Of a stretch of 64,000 nt of DNA, positions 8,762-19,016 are shown piece after piece. Within the stretch, counting starts at the first letter, position 1, and each line of letters opens with the position of its first letter. The notes beneath the pieces are model-generated. The model ran no database searches. It was given only the letters and a program-made list of their open reading frames with translations, and was not told where the DNA came from. Source of the DNA: Proteiniclasticum aestuarii (GTDB lineage: Bacteria > Bacillota > Clostridia > Clostridiales > Clostridiaceae); NCBI RefSeq assembly GCF_017368455.1, contig NZ_JAFNJU010000001.1, positions 248,001 to 312,000 on the forward strand, read 5' to 3'. The translations under genes and the position numbers were made by a program.

Positions 8762-9717
8762 ACAGATCTCATCCTTTCTATTTCCTCCAGAATCAGACGC
8801 TTCGCTTCTTCCAGTGATTCTGCTTTAATGTTGCAGCCGGCTGCTCTGACATGCCCTCCGCCATCAAACTTCCCGCATAGAGAAGAGGCATCGATCTGAA
8901 GTTTGGTTCTGACGCTGACCCTGAAAAAGCCTTCGGCCTCTTTCAGCAGAACAGAGACATCCGCTTCCGGCGGTTCCAGTCCATAATTCACAATATCTCC
9001 CGAGTCTCTGTCAGAAATCGATAGGATATTGAAGTCATTGGCCTCCAGGTTCATAATGGACACAAAACCGTCCATATGACTTTCCAGCGTCATCAGGGCT
9101 CTTCCAAGAAGCTTGATTCTCTTGAATTCCGATGTGCTGAATAAAACACGTTGAATGTACGAAAAATCAAGTCCTGTTTCAAGGAGCTCCGCTGTGATGC
9201 GAAGGGTTTTCGCAGTGGTGGACGGAAACCTGAAGGAACCCGTATCCGATACAATGCCTGTATACAGGCACTGTGCCATGGACTGATCGGGTATGACCCC
9301 AAGGGCCTCCATCAGCTCGAATATGATTTCTGCTGTGGATGCGGAGTCAGAATCCACATAATTCAGTTTACCGTACATTTCATTGGACACATGATGATCG
9401 ATGTTGATCTTGAATATCTCATCAAATCCATCTCTCTCCATGGAAAGCCTTTCTTTATTGCCGCAGTCTAAAGCCAGCAGAAGTTCTCTGTCCTCCCCTA
9501 TTGTGGCCTCAAGACCATATTCCTCATAGAAGGGAAGAAAGGACAGATTGAGTGGTGCCGGTTCTTTGGATAGCACTACAACATCTTTTCCAAGCTCTCT
9601 TAGCGCAAGCGTAATTCCCAGTGTGCTGCCCACAGCATCACCATCTGGTGAAGCGTGGGTAACTACTGCAATTCTGTCTGTCTGCAAGATCTTTTCAGCG
9701 ATTTCATTCAGATTCAT
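8758..9717 (-). CDS. nrnA: DHH-family oligoribonuclease / pAp phosphatase (NrnA-type)
   Basis: A DHH/DHHA1 phosphoesterase that degrades very short RNAs (nanoRNA) and may dephosphorylate pAp. Visible motifs are THASPDGDAVGS (motif I), LALDCGN (motif II), NIDHHVSN (motif III, DHH) and the C-terminal GGGHVRAAG of DHHA1. Length 319 is typical. Its position between rbfA and truB is common in Clostridia. It overlaps truB by 4 nt and starts just after the rbfA stop, indicating tight coupling. Which substrate dominates cannot be read from sequence. Confidence 0.93.
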   Translation of the reverse strand: MNLNEIAEKILQTDRIAVVTHASPDGDAVGSTLGITLALRELGKDVVVLSKEPAPLNLSFLPFYEEYGLEATIGEDRELLLALDCGNKERLSMERDGFDEIFKINIDHHVSNEMYGKLNYVDSDSASTAEIIFELMEALGVIPDQSMAQCLYTGIVSDTGSFRFPSTTAKTLRITAELLETGLDFSYIQRVLFSTSEFKRIKLLGRALMTLESHMDGFVSIMNLEANDFNILSISDRDSGDIVNYGLEPPEADVSVLLKEAEGFFRVSVRTKLQIDASSLCGKFDGGGHVRAAGCNIKAESLEEAKRLILEEIERMRSV

Positions 9718-9719
9718 GA

Positions 9720-10076
9720 CTACTGGTCCTTCTGTTCGTTGGCTTTCCGAATCAGTTCATCGATGTGCATTCCACGATCAATGGTGTCATCCACCACAAT
9801 AATCAGTTCTGGCACGTATCTCATCTGAATCTTCTTGCCTACTTCTCTTCTGATATACCCCGCAGAACTCTTCAGCCCTTCCAGGGATTCTTCCTTCTGT
9901 TCTTTGGTTCCGAAGATGCTTGCATATACTTTGGCATATCTCAAGTCCGAGGTAACTTCCACATCTGTTATGGTTATCATGGCAGTGATTCTTGGGTCTT
10001 TCAAACCATTCATGATGATCGCAGAAATTTCTTTCTTCATCTCTTCATTGATTCGACCGGCTCTGTATTTTGCCAT
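9720..10076 (-). CDS. rbfA: 30S ribosome-binding factor RbfA
   Basis: Cold-shock associated 30S maturation factor with a KH-like fold that acts late in 16S processing. The 118 residues carry the family pattern LKDPRI followed by ITITDVEVTSDLRYAKVYAS. ATG 10076 is favoured by the GAGGTG site upstream; the in-frame GTG at 10085 lies within that ribosome binding site. It lies between infB and nrnA. Confidence 0.95.
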   Translation of the reverse strand: MAKYRAGRINEEMKKEISAIIMNGLKDPRITAMITITDVEVTSDLRYAKVYASIFGTKEQKEESLEGLKSSAGYIRREVGKKIQMRYVPELIIVVDDTIDRGMHIDELIRKANEQKDQ

Positions 10077-10109
10077 ATTTTCCACCTCATTTCTTTTTCT
10101 TTGCGATGA

Positions 10110-12188
10110 CTACAGTTCCTTTCTTGTCACGGACTCCATGACGAAAGCTTCCAGTATGTCACCTTCTTTAATTTCATTATACTTTTCTAGAGAAAGACCG
10201 CATTCAAATCCTTCTTTCACTTCCTTGACATCATCCTTGAATCTCTTCAGTGATGCTAAGGTTCCTTCATGAATGATCACGCCATCACGAAGAAGTCTTA
10301 CCTGTGAATTTCTGGTGATCTTTCCACTCAGCACATAGCACCCTGCGATGGTACCAATGGCTGATACCTTGTAGGTCTGTCTGATTTCAACTCTACCCTG
10401 AATAACTTCCTTGATATCAGGTGAAAGCATACCAATCATAGCAGCCTTGATGTCATCTACGGCATGATAGATGATTCTGTAGGTCTTGACATATACATTA
10501 TCTTTTTCCGCCAGAATCTGTGCATTGTTGTCTGGTCTTACGTTAAACCCGATGACTACCGCGTTGGACGCTGCAGCCAGGGAGATATCTGTTTCTGTGA
10601 TTGCACCCACACCGCCGTGAATGACTCTGACTTTGATTTCATCCGTTGAAAGCTTTTCCAGACTGTTCTTCAGGGCTTCGATGGAACCCTGGACATCTGC
10701 CTTGATGATGATCGGAAGTTCCTGGATTTTTCCTTCCTTCACCTGGCTGTAGAGATCCTCAAGGGATACTCTCATGGTGCTCTGCTGCAGGCTCTTTTCT
10801 TTGATTTTACGCGCTTCAGCCATGCCTCTTGCAGTTTTTTCATCTTTTACTTCATTGAACTTGTCTCCCGCCTGTGGCACTTCGGAAAGACCGAGAATCT
10901 CCACCGGTATGGAAGGACCCGCACTGTTGATTTTCTTGCCCTTGTCATCGAACATGGCTCGGATTCTTCCGTAGGTGGTCCCTACAAGAATGGAATCTCC
11001 CACATTCAGGGTTCCTTTCTGTACAAGCAGTGTGGCCACCGGGCCTCTTCCCTTATCCAGTTCGGATTCAACAACTGTTCCTGCTGCCTTTCTGTTGGGG
11101 TCCGCTTTCAGCTCTTCCACTTCCGCTGTGAGCAGAACCATTTCAAGTAGATCGTCAATGCCGATTCTCTGCTTGGCAGATACTGGCACACAGATGGTGT
11201 CTCCACCCCATTCTTCAGCCACAAGGCCGTACTCTGTCAGCTCCTGCTTGACACGGTCCACATTGGCACCTTCCACATCAATCTTGTTGATGGCTACGAT
11301 AATAGGAACCTGTGCAGCCTTACAGTGATTGATGGCCTCAACGGTCTGTGGCATGATTCCGTCATCTGCAGCAACTACAAGAATGACGATGTCGGTAGCC
11401 TGTGCTCCTCTGGCTCTCATGGCTGTGAAGGCTTCATGTCCAGGCGTATCCAGGAATGTGATTTTTTCACCATTCAGAGTGACTGTATACGCACCGATGT
11501 GCTGTGTGATACCACCAGCTTCACTCTCCGTGACCTTCGCTTTTCTGATCGCATCAAGCAGAGAAGTTTTACCATGGTCAACATGGCCCATTACAGTGAC
11601 GATTGGCGGTCTCTTCTCCATGTTCACATCCAGCGCATCATCCTGATCATCATCAGAAATTCCTGATGAATCATCTTTTGCCTTGACGACTTCCACTTCC
11701 AGGCTCTTCGCCGCTTTTTCAGCTGTCTCATAGTCAATTTCCTGGTTGATTCCCGCCATAATGCCTGTGAAGATCAGGGCCTTTATGACTTCGGCCACTG
11801 GCTTGTTCAGTTTTTCAGCAAATTCCTTGACGGTGATGAATTCACCGATTTCGATTCCTGTTACTTCATTGGCCTTTTCCGCATCGATCTTTTCCTGAGC
11901 CAGTTCTCTCTTGGATTTCTTCTTCTTCTTCGCAAGATTCACGACTTCTTCTTCCAGAATCTCCTCGTACTCATCCACAATGCTCTTCTCGGTTTTGCCT
12001 TCCGTTTCCGTTTCCGGTTCCTTCTTCTCATCACCCAGAAGCTCTTTGATTAGTGCCGCATCTTCTTCTTCCACCACACTCATGTGATTTTTCACTTCAA
12101 TTCCAAATTCATCCTTTAGAATCGCTATAAGCTCTTTACTCGTTATTTCTAGTTCCTTTGCAAGTTCATACACTCTGATTTTTGACAA
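10110..12188 (-). CDS. infB: Translation initiation factor IF-2
   Basis: GTPase that brings initiator tRNA to the 30S subunit and promotes subunit joining. Two small IF2_N modules (about 1-50 and 110-165) flank a short acidic and lysine-rich linker, then the G domain with GHVDHGKTS near 204, DTPGHEAF and NKID, and domains II-IV. At 692 residues the N-terminal linker is short, as in many Clostridia. I choose TTG 12188 because GGAGGTGG is 6-7 nt upstream; the GTG at 12197 is part of this site. Part of the nusA operon. Confidence 0.97.
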   Translation of the reverse strand: MSKIRVYELAKELEITSKELIAILKDEFGIEVKNHMSVVEEEDAALIKELLGDEKKEPETETEGKTEKSIVDEYEEILEEEVVNLAKKKKKSKRELAQEKIDAEKANEVTGIEIGEFITVKEFAEKLNKPVAEVIKALIFTGIMAGINQEIDYETAEKAAKSLEVEVVKAKDDSSGISDDDQDDALDVNMEKRPPIVTVMGHVDHGKTSLLDAIRKAKVTESEAGGITQHIGAYTVTLNGEKITFLDTPGHEAFTAMRARGAQATDIVILVVAADDGIMPQTVEAINHCKAAQVPIIVAINKIDVEGANVDRVKQELTEYGLVAEEWGGDTICVPVSAKQRIGIDDLLEMVLLTAEVEELKADPNRKAAGTVVESELDKGRGPVATLLVQKGTLNVGDSILVGTTYGRIRAMFDDKGKKINSAGPSIPVEILGLSEVPQAGDKFNEVKDEKTARGMAEARKIKEKSLQQSTMRVSLEDLYSQVKEGKIQELPIIIKADVQGSIEALKNSLEKLSTDEIKVRVIHGGVGAITETDISLAAASNAVVIGFNVRPDNNAQILAEKDNVYVKTYRIIYHAVDDIKAAMIGMLSPDIKEVIQGRVEIRQTYKVSAIGTIAGCYVLSGKITRNSQVRLLRDGVIIHEGTLASLKRFKDDVKEVKEGFECGLSLEKYNEIKEGDILEAFVMESVTRKEL

Positions 12189-12205
12189 TAGGACCACCTC
12201 CGTAT

Positions 12206-12511
12206 TTATTCTTCTTCCTGTATGCTGCTGTAGATTTCCTGTAACTTCTTAGCCATGCTCTTCTTCGTTACGCCTACAACGGCAATTCCTTCTAAACCCA
12301 ATGCATATCCTAATTCATCAGGAGTGAAATCCTCAATTAAAGGTACATGATACTTTTCGCTGTAACTTTTGAATTTATCTTTTGTGTTCTCCGAAGCTTC
12401 CTTAGAAACGATCATAAGGCTGATCTTTCCAGTTTTAACAGCTTCTTCATTTTTGTTGTATCCCAGAATCAGGTTACCAGATTTTCTGGTAAGTCCAAGG
12501 AAGGACAGCAT
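12206..12511 (-). CDS. ylxQ: L7Ae/L30e-family RNA-binding protein YlxQ
   Basis: Small kink-turn RNA-binding type protein of the L7Ae family that accompanies nusA and infB in Bacillota. Visible are the N-terminal [13 protein letters not shown] pattern, the [10 protein letters not shown] stretch and the ELGYALG helix. Its precise cellular role is unresolved. ATG 12511 has GGAGG at 10 nt; an in-frame TTG at 12520 overlaps the ylxR stop (TTGA) but would be only 1 nt from that ribosome binding site. Either start keeps the domain intact. Confidence 0.88.
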   Translation of the reverse strand: MLSFLGLTRKSGNLILGYNKNEEAVKTGKISLMIVSKEASENTKDKFKSYSEKYHVPLIEDFTPDELGYALGLEGIAVVGVTKKSMAKKLQEIYSSIQEEE

Positions 12512-12516
12512 TTTAT

Positions 12517-12780
12517 TCAAGCCTCCACCGCCTTCCGAAGATCATCGTAGATCTCCTGACTGATGCTGGTTTCCAGATTTCTGGAAAGCCTTTTCGTCTT
12601 GAATGACTTTTCAAGACAGTCCACATTTCTGCAGACATATGCACCTCTACCGGGCTTTTTGCCTGTAAGGTCAAGGGAGATCTCCCCTTCCTTATTCTTC
12701 ACCACACGAATGAGCTCTTTCTTAGGCTTCATCTCCATGCAGCCGGTACACATTCTCATTGGTATTTTTTTCACCTTCAC
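12517..12780 (-). CDS. ylxR: YlxR family RNA-binding protein (DUF448)
   Basis: An 87-residue protein with the family signature KIPMRMCTGCMEMKPKKEL, then GRGAYVC and a basic C-terminus. YlxR proteins are found between nusA and infB in most Bacillota and bind RNA. GTG 12780 gives the usual short N-terminus and is 8 nt from a GAGAGG site; an in-frame GTG at 12789 would add three residues and overlap that site. The stop overlaps the possible TTG start of ylxQ. Confidence 0.9.
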   Translation of the reverse strand: MKVKKIPMRMCTGCMEMKPKKELIRVVKNKEGEISLDLTGKKPGRGAYVCRNVDCLEKSFKTKRLSRNLETSISQEIYDDLRKAVEA

Positions 12781-12828
12781 ATAAAACACCTCTCTTTCAT
12801 TTTGATCTCAGGCTGAGCAGTTCACCTT

Positions 12829-14055
12829 CTACAGGTCTGCATCATCCGTTTCCACTGCATCTTCATCCTGAATTTCTTCCATGGACACGTCATCCGCATC
12901 GACTATGGCAGCATCATCATTTTCCACGTCTGCAGTCAATTCCGTTTCCTCCAAAGCCATGGCTTCTTCTGCCTCTTTTTTGGCTTCCAGTTCAGCTTCA
13001 TACTGTTTTCTGCTCTTGATATCAATCTTCCATCCAGTGAGCTTTGCCGCAAGTCTGACATTCTGACCTTCCTTGCCTATGGCAAGTGAAAGCTGATTAT
13101 CATCTACAATAACCTTGCAGGAGTTTCCTTCCTCCATGATGATGACATCCAGGACCTTGGAAGGACTCAGGGCATTTGCGATGAATTCCTTGGGATCTTT
13201 TGACCATTTGATGATATCGATCTTCTCATTTCTCAGTTCATTGACGATATTCTGAACTCTCGTCCCTCTAGGCCCCACACAGGCTCCCATTGGCTCCACT
13301 TCAGGGTCGTTGGAATGAACTGCGATCTTTGTTCTGGAACCCGCTTCTCTTGAAATGGCTTTGATTTCAACAATGCCTTCATAGATTTCGGGAACTTCCT
13401 TTTCAAAGAGTCTCTTCACCAGACCCGGGTGCGTTCTGGAGACGGAAATCATAGGCCCCTTGGGATTCTGCTTCACTTCTACGATGTAGAGGAGAATCTT
13501 GTCATTGAACTCATAGCGTTCTCCCGGAATCTGCTCTGAAGGAGTCAGAACGGTTTCCGTCTTTCCAAGACTGATGTAAACATTCCCCTTGTCCTTTCTC
13601 TGAACGGTTCCAGTGATGACATCAAATTCCTTTTCATGATACTGATTATATAGGATGCTTCGCTCCGCTTCCTTGATTCTCTGAGTCACTATCTGCTTTG
13701 CGGATTGCGCTGCCACACGGGCAAAATTCGCTGGTGTGACTTCATTCTCCACAAAATCCAGAAGTTCGTAGGTTGGATTGATCTCCTTCGCTTCTTCCAG
13801 GGAGATTTCATCCTGCGGATCCATAACCTCTTCTACAACCTGTCTTAATGAATATACTTTGATTTCTCCGGTTTCCCTGTCAATATTCACTCTGACATTC
13901 TGAGCCCCGCTGTTGACATAGTTCTTCTTGTACGCTGCAATCATTGCATCTTCAAGGGTCTCGAACAACATCTCCTCACTGATTCCTTTTTCTTCTGCTA
14001 TGGCCTTTAATGCAAGAATAACTTCATCTTTCTTTTTTTCAGTTGCCTTTGCCAT
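12829..14055 (-). CDS. nusA: Transcription termination/antitermination protein NusA
   Basis: RNA polymerase-associated factor that modulates pausing, termination and antitermination. The 408 residues contain an N-terminal RNAP-binding domain (1-125), an S1 domain (about 130-200), and two KH domains including GACVGPRGTRVQNI and LSLAIGKEGQNVRLA. A strongly acidic tail after about 350 is unlike the short C-terminus of Bacillus subtilis NusA. ATG 14055 follows GAGGAGG. The rimP-nusA order and the leader upstream of rimP fit NusA autoregulation. Confidence 0.97.
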   Translation of the reverse strand: MAKATEKKKDEVILALKAIAEEKGISEEMLFETLEDAMIAAYKKNYVNSGAQNVRVNIDRETGEIKVYSLRQVVEEVMDPQDEISLEEAKEINPTYELLDFVENEVTPANFARVAAQSAKQIVTQRIKEAERSILYNQYHEKEFDVITGTVQRKDKGNVYISLGKTETVLTPSEQIPGERYEFNDKILLYIVEVKQNPKGPMISVSRTHPGLVKRLFEKEVPEIYEGIVEIKAISREAGSRTKIAVHSNDPEVEPMGACVGPRGTRVQNIVNELRNEKIDIIKWSKDPKEFIANALSPSKVLDVIIMEEGNSCKVIVDDNQLSLAIGKEGQNVRLAAKLTGWKIDIKSRKQYEAELEAKKEAEEAMALEETELTADVENDDAAIVDADDVSMEEIQDEDAVETDDADL

Positions 14056-14074
14056 TTTTTCCTCCTCGTACTTG

Positions 14075-14527
14075 TTATAAATCAACTTCAATATTGATTG
14101 ATTTCAGATTTTCAAATGTGATTTCCAGTTCATTTTTTTCTTTTAAAATTACAACTTCATGGTCACGGACTTCTTTCAGTACGCCAACAAATTTCTTGGC
14201 ACCTGCCACCGGTTTTTTTGTCTTGACCATTACCTTTTCACCCAGCGCCTGCTGCATATGCGCTCTGGTGAAGAGGATTCTAAAAATTCCAGGAGAAGAG
14301 ACCTCCAGATTGTAATCCTCCGCAATGGGGTCCTTCTCATCGAGTATGTCACTCAATCTTCTTGAGACCTTTTCGCAGTCTTCCAGGGAAATTCCATTAT
14401 CATGGTCGATATAAAAGCGAAGAATATTCATTCCGCTTTCATGGACATATTCCATGTGATAAAGTCTGTAACCCAAAGCTTCAATCTCTTGCGTAAATAG
14501 TCCTTCCAGGTCATTTAGTTTAGCCAT
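14075..14527 (-). CDS. rimP: Ribosome maturation factor RimP
   Basis: Assembly factor for the 30S subunit with an N-terminal alpha/beta domain and a C-terminal SH3-like domain. About 150 residues; recognisable features are EALGYRLYHMEYVHE near the N-terminus, FYIDHDNGISLEDCEKVSR and EVSSPGIFRIL in the middle. ATG 14527 has GAGG at 7 nt; a second in-frame ATG directly before it (14530) is closer to the site. First gene of the nusA operon, preceded by a promoter and a two-hairpin leader. Confidence 0.95.
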   Translation of the reverse strand: MAKLNDLEGLFTQEIEALGYRLYHMEYVHESGMNILRFYIDHDNGISLEDCEKVSRRLSDILDEKDPIAEDYNLEVSSPGIFRILFTRAHMQQALGEKVMVKTKKPVAGAKKFVGVLKEVRDHEVVILKEKNELEITFENLKSINIEVDL

Positions 14528-14600
14528 CATTTCACCTCTTATCCTATTCTGAAACCGCTCTAGGCACTATGTTTTCAGCCTTTGCCGGTTTCGGGTAATG

Positions 14601-14662
14601 AAAAGCGCAACCAAGATCTCAGTTGCGCCACACAAAACGAAAGAGCGGGTTTTGCCCACTCT
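14601..14662 (-). terminator. Two-hairpin leader, candidate attenuator of the rimP-nusA operon
   Basis: Hairpin A (14642-14662) is an 8-9 bp stem, AGAGUGGG with CCCGCUCU including one G-U pair. Hairpin B (14605-14628) is GCGCAAC/GUUGCGC followed by UUUUCAUU. Both lie downstream of the promoter at 14689-14717 and upstream of rimP, so they are leader elements rather than the polC terminator. Bacillus subtilis nusA is controlled by NusA-dependent termination in its leader (established); the same here is inference. Confidence 0.6.
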
Positions 14663-14688
14663 CAAAGTTCAAGTTATTCTACTTTTAT

Positions 14689-14717
14689 ATAGTATCATAA
14701 ATTTACTGAAATTTCAA
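14689..14717 (-). promoter_or_regulatory. Promoter of the rimP-nusA-infB operon
   Basis: TTGAAA and TACTAT with a 17-nt spacer, only a few nucleotides downstream of the polC stop codon. Transcription should start near 14682, giving a leader of about 155 nt. Confidence 0.75.
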
Positions 14718-14723
14718 CCCCTA

Positions 14724-17700
14724 CTACAGATTGAATAGAGACAGCTGATTTGTGTCATCCATTCCTTCCAGTGCACCGCAGTTGTCCAGGGTTTCAATAA
14801 CCGTTTTGGATACTTTGCAGCGCAGTCTGAGATCTTCTTTGGAGATGAATTCTCCTCTTTTCGATTCCTCATAGATACTGTTGGCTGCATTCGCCCCCAC
14901 ACCCACAAGGCAGCTTAATGGAGGTCTTATGGCATCTTCTTCGATCAGAAACTTGATTCCATGTGATTTGTACAAGTCCACAGGTTTAAAGGTATATCCT
15001 CTCTTGTACATCTCGTAGACAATCTCAAGAATCGTGATCATGTTTTTTTCCTTTGTAGAAGCATTGTTGCCCAGTTCGTAGTACTCGTCCAGCTGTTTTC
15101 TCACAGCCAGCTCCCCTTGAAGAATCAGTTCACCATCAAAATCTGAAGCTCGTGTGGAAAAATACGCCGCATAATAAGCCAGAGGATGATAGACCTTGAA
15201 ATATGCGATGCGCATAGCCATCATACAGTATGCCACAGCGTGTCCTTTGGGAAACATGTACTTGATTTTCTTACAGGATTCGATATACCATTCCGGCACG
15301 TCATGCTCGCGCATGATTTTCTCATCATCTTCCTTCAGCCCTTTTCCTTTTCTGACACTTTCCATGATGGTGAAAGCTTTTTTGGAAGGAAGACCTTTAT
15401 AGATAAGATAGACCATGATGTCATCTCTTGTACTGATACATTCCCCTAGCGTTGTAAACCCTTCCTTGATATAGTACTGGGCATTATTGAGCCACACATC
15501 GGTACCATGGGAGAGACCTGATATTCGGACAAGGTCTGCAAAAGTGCTGGGCTTCGTGTCCAGAAGCATTCCCCGGACAAATTTCGTTCCGAATTCCGGA
15601 AGTCCAGATGCTCCTAAAGGGATACCCAGCTGTTCCTCCGTTACGCCTAGAGCTTTTGTGGAGGTGAACAGTGATAGCACCTTCTCGTCATTGAGTGGAA
15701 TGGTTTTAGGATCCAGTCCTGTCAGATCCTGAAGCATCCTCAGCATGGTAGGATCGTCATGCCCCAGAATATCCAGCTTCAGGAGTCTTCCGGAGATGGA
15801 ATGATAATCAAAGTGGGTGGTGGTGATATCCGATGTCTGGTCATCTGCAGGTCTTTGTACCGGTGTGAAGTTATGAACATCATTATCCCTTGGCACAACC
15901 ATGATTCCACCCGGATGCTGACCGGTGGTTCTCTTCACGCCAACCATGCCTTGGGACAGTCTTTCCACTTCAGCCGATGGAAGATTCATCTCCTTCTGTT
16001 CCAGGTATTTCTTCACGTAGGCATAAGCAGTTTTCTCTGCCACGGTTCCTATGGTTCCGGCTTTGAAAACATAACCTTCTCCAAAAAGCTCTTCCGTATA
16101 CTTATGAACCACTGCCTGGTATTCGCCTGAAAAGTTCAGATCGATATCCGGTTCCTTATCCCCTTCGAAACCAAGAAAGGTCTCAAATGGGATATCGTGT
16201 CCGTCCCTCACATAGGGCGTTCCGCATTCCGGACAATTCTTCAGCGGAAGATCCGCTCCGCTGCTGACGCTTCCGTCAAGGAAGAATTCATTGTGTCTGC
16301 AGCTTGGACACCTGTAATGAGGAGGAAGGCCATTCACTTCAGTGATGCCGGTAAAGGTGGCCACAAGAGAGGATCCTACGGAGCCTCTGGAGCCTACCAG
16401 ATATCCATCGGAAAGAGATTTCGCAACCAGCTTATGGGCAATGAGATACAAGACCGCATAACCATTGCTGATGATGGAGTTCAGCTCTTTCGCCACGCGT
16501 TTCTCCACCACCTCCGGAAGCACATCCCCGTAAAGCTTATGGGCTTCGGCCATGGTCATCTCTCTGATTTCCTCGTCTGCGCCTTCGATCTTAGGTGGAA
16601 ATGTCCCGTTTGGAATGGGTAGGAAGGCTTCAATGCTGTCGGCGATGAGATTCGTGTTCTTCACGACGATCTCATGGGCTTTCTCCTTTCCAAGATAGGA
16701 AAAGGCATCCAGCATTTCATCGGTGGTTCTGAAATACAGATCCAGATCATCATTCTGATTACTGTAACCTTGTGCTCCAAGCAGAATCTTTCGGTAGAGC
16801 TTGTCTTCTTTGTCGATGTAATGCACATCCCCCGTTGCAGCCACCAGTTTCCCCTGGGACTCCCCAAGGGAGATGATTTTGCGGTTCAGATCCCGAAGAC
16901 CTTCCAGATCCCTGATTCTTCCATCTTTCAGGAGATCCAGATTGTTTTCGATGGGCTGAACCTCAAGATAGTCGTAATAGGCTGCCATCTTCTCAATCTC
17001 ATCCTCGGTTCTGCCTTCCATGATGTATCTGACCAGTTCCGAATTGATGCATGCAGAACCAAGAAGAAGACCTTCTCTCTTCTTATCCAGCTGGCTTTTT
17101 CTGATTCTTGGTTTCATGTGGAAACTTTTCAGATGTGATTCTGAAACAAGCTCATAAAGGTTCTTCAGACCGGTAGTGTTCTTCACCAGAAGTGTTGTAT
17201 GAAACATGGGAAGCCTTTTGAAGTCCATGTCCTCTTTGCTTCTTTCGTTCAGCTCTTCAAAGGAATGGATCCCCATGTCCGCCATTTTGTCCATGGATTT
17301 CATGAGAATTCTGTGTGTGGTTTTCGCATCATCCACAGCTCTGTGATGAGACCCCATATCGATTCCAAGATGCTTTGCGATGGTGTCCAGACGATGCCTC
17401 TTCAGCTCCTTGTAGAGGAATCTGGATAGAGGGACCGTATCCATGATGGGATTGTCTATGGTCATGCCGAAATCCGCCAGATTCTTTCGTATGAATCCCA
17501 CGTCGAAGTAGGCATTATGCGCCACAAGAATCGTATCTCTGATAAAATCTGAGAATGCTCTGATCACAGGTTCAATGGAAGGAGCATCCTTCACCATGGC
17601 GTCTGTAATTCCTGTGAGTTCCGTGATTTTCATGGGAATCGGCCGATGAGGATTGACGAATGCGGAAAACTCATCCACAACAACGCCATCCTTCACTTTC

Positions 17701-18986
17701 ACTGCACCGATTTCTATGATTCTGTCATTTTTCGAGGAGAATCCGGTGGTCTCAATATCGAATATCACCATTTCCTCCAGATCAGGATTGATGTTCTCTA
17801 CGATATTCAGTTCATCATTGATCACATAAGCTTCCATGCCGTAAATCGCTTTGACTCCGGTTGCTTTAGACTGCTCCATGGCTTCAGGATAGGCTTGAAC
17901 CACACCATGATCGGTGATCGCCACCGCTTTATGACCGAAATCTTTTGCCTGGCTGAAAATACGCTTGGCGGATGCAAGACCATCCATGCTGCTCATGTTG
18001 CTGTGGAAATGCAGTTCCACTCGTTTCTCATCGGCAAGATCCTTGCGCCTGATCTTTTCCATTCTATTGATGTCCTTGGCAATCATCGTCAGTTCCTTTG
18101 AATACATGTCAAAGGTGACATTGCCTTTGAATCGGAACACCTCACCTGCTTTGATGGGTAGATCTTCCTCTTCTTTCGTAAAGACTTTCACCGATATGGA
18201 GCTGGAGTGATCCGTCACATACAGCAGATACAGATTCTTTCCGTTCTTGAGCTTTCTTACATCCGTCTTGAATACTTCACCATCAATGACACTGACCCCT
18301 GAATTATCATCCAGATCTCTGATTCGGATACTCGGTTCCTTGATGGACTTTCCAAGCAGAATACGCTCATCTTTGAATTTCTTGCTGTCCTTTCCGGCTG
18401 AAGGAGCCTTCTCTTTCATAGGGACACCTACAGGCTTTGTCGTCCCGGGCACTTCAGTTTTCAGACCCGCTTCTTTTCTCATGACACTCAGTTCATGTCT
18501 TACATCAATTTCCTCTTTTTCCGGCGTCAGACTTTCATCCAGCCGAACCTCGATATGGATATCCTTCTGATAAAAGGATGTCAGAACGCGCTCCATCTGC
18601 TTCACAGCATTTTTCATCTGAAAATTGCGGATCAGTGCAGGGCTGTAGTGTCTGATCACGAGTTTCGACTCATCAAAACTGACCTTCGCGTCCTTCAGAA
18701 AATTATACTTCAGCGGCTCCGTCAGAAAGATGCCCATGAGAACATCCTGGATGTTCTCCTCATGAACTTCATCCAGGATGTTGATGATCGACACATCGCA
18801 GTTCTGACCAATGAGTTTATTCAGGAAAGTCGAAATGGGCTCTTTCACACGTGGATCCAGAACATGAAGTGACTTGAGATAAACCCGGAACAGATTCATC
18901 TTCTTCGCAAACTCGACTTTCAGCACATTTTCGATTTTAAATGGAGTAAGTGAGGATTCTTTGCTCATCATTTCCTGTATCTCCAA
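14724..18986 (-). CDS. polC: DNA polymerase III alpha subunit, PolC type
   Basis: Main replicative polymerase of low-GC Gram-positives, with built-in 3'-5' proofreading. In order: N-terminal domain, OB fold (about 220-310), PHP domain beginning with ELHFHSNMSSMDG near 325, a DnaQ-like exonuclease inserted in PHP (VIFDIETTGF near 410), a CxxC...CxxC zinc motif, and the catalytic palm with EPDIDLNF. Length 1420 is normal. Start is uncertain: TTG 18986 has GGAGG at 5 nt; ATGs at 19010, 18971 and 18968 are alternatives. Directly follows ispG, as in many Clostridia, where Bacillus has proS instead. Confidence 0.96.
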   Translation of the reverse strand: MEIQEMMSKESSLTPFKIENVLKVEFAKKMNLFRVYLKSLHVLDPRVKEPISTFLNKLIGQNCDVSIINILDEVHEENIQDVLMGIFLTEPLKYNFLKDAKVSFDESKLVIRHYSPALIRNFQMKNAVKQMERVLTSFYQKDIHIEVRLDESLTPEKEEIDVRHELSVMRKEAGLKTEVPGTTKPVGVPMKEKAPSAGKDSKKFKDERILLGKSIKEPSIRIRDLDDNSGVSVIDGEVFKTDVRKLKNGKNLYLLYVTDHSSSISVKVFTKEEEDLPIKAGEVFRFKGNVTFDMYSKELTMIAKDINRMEKIRRKDLADEKRVELHFHSNMSSMDGLASAKRIFSQAKDFGHKAVAITDHGVVQAYPEAMEQSKATGVKAIYGMEAYVINDELNIVENINPDLEEMVIFDIETTGFSSKNDRIIEIGAVKVKDGVVVDEFSAFVNPHRPIPMKITELTGITDAMVKDAPSIEPVIRAFSDFIRDTILVAHNAYFDVGFIRKNLADFGMTIDNPIMDTVPLSRFLYKELKRHRLDTIAKHLGIDMGSHHRAVDDAKTTHRILMKSMDKMADMGIHSFEELNERSKEDMDFKRLPMFHTTLLVKNTTGLKNLYELVSESHLKSFHMKPRIRKSQLDKKREGLLLGSACINSELVRYIMEGRTEDEIEKMAAYYDYLEVQPIENNLDLLKDGRIRDLEGLRDLNRKIISLGESQGKLVAATGDVHYIDKEDKLYRKILLGAQGYSNQNDDLDLYFRTTDEMLDAFSYLGKEKAHEIVVKNTNLIADSIEAFLPIPNGTFPPKIEGADEEIREMTMAEAHKLYGDVLPEVVEKRVAKELNSIISNGYAVLYLIAHKLVAKSLSDGYLVGSRGSVGSSLVATFTGITEVNGLPPHYRCPSCRHNEFFLDGSVSSGADLPLKNCPECGTPYVRDGHDIPFETFLGFEGDKEPDIDLNFSGEYQAVVHKYTEELFGEGYVFKAGTIGTVAEKTAYAYVKKYLEQKEMNLPSAEVERLSQGMVGVKRTTGQHPGGIMVVPRDNDVHNFTPVQRPADDQTSDITTTHFDYHSISGRLLKLDILGHDDPTMLRMLQDLTGLDPKTIPLNDEKVLSLFTSTKALGVTEEQLGIPLGASGLPEFGTKFVRGMLLDTKPSTFADLVRISGLSHGTDVWLNNAQYYIKEGFTTLGECISTRDDIMVYLIYKGLPSKKAFTIMESVRKGKGLKEDDEKIMREHDVPEWYIESCKKIKYMFPKGHAVAYCMMAMRIAYFKVYHPLAYYAAYFSTRASDFDGELILQGELAVRKQLDEYYELGNNASTKEKNMITILEIVYEMYKRGYTFKPVDLYKSHGIKFLIEEDAIRPPLSCLVGVGANAANSIYEESKRGEFISKEDLRLRCKVSKTVIETLDNCGALEGMDDTNQLSLFNL

Positions 18987-19016
18987 AAATTCCTCCCCCT
19001 TTCTCTTCATAAATAC

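Noticed and set aside
17646..18101. Long plus-strand frame antisense to polC
   Set aside because: Shadow of the polC codon pattern; no ribosome binding site or homology pattern. The same applies to the long antisense frames in truB (8126-8617), pnp (4472-4879) and smc (40224-40562).
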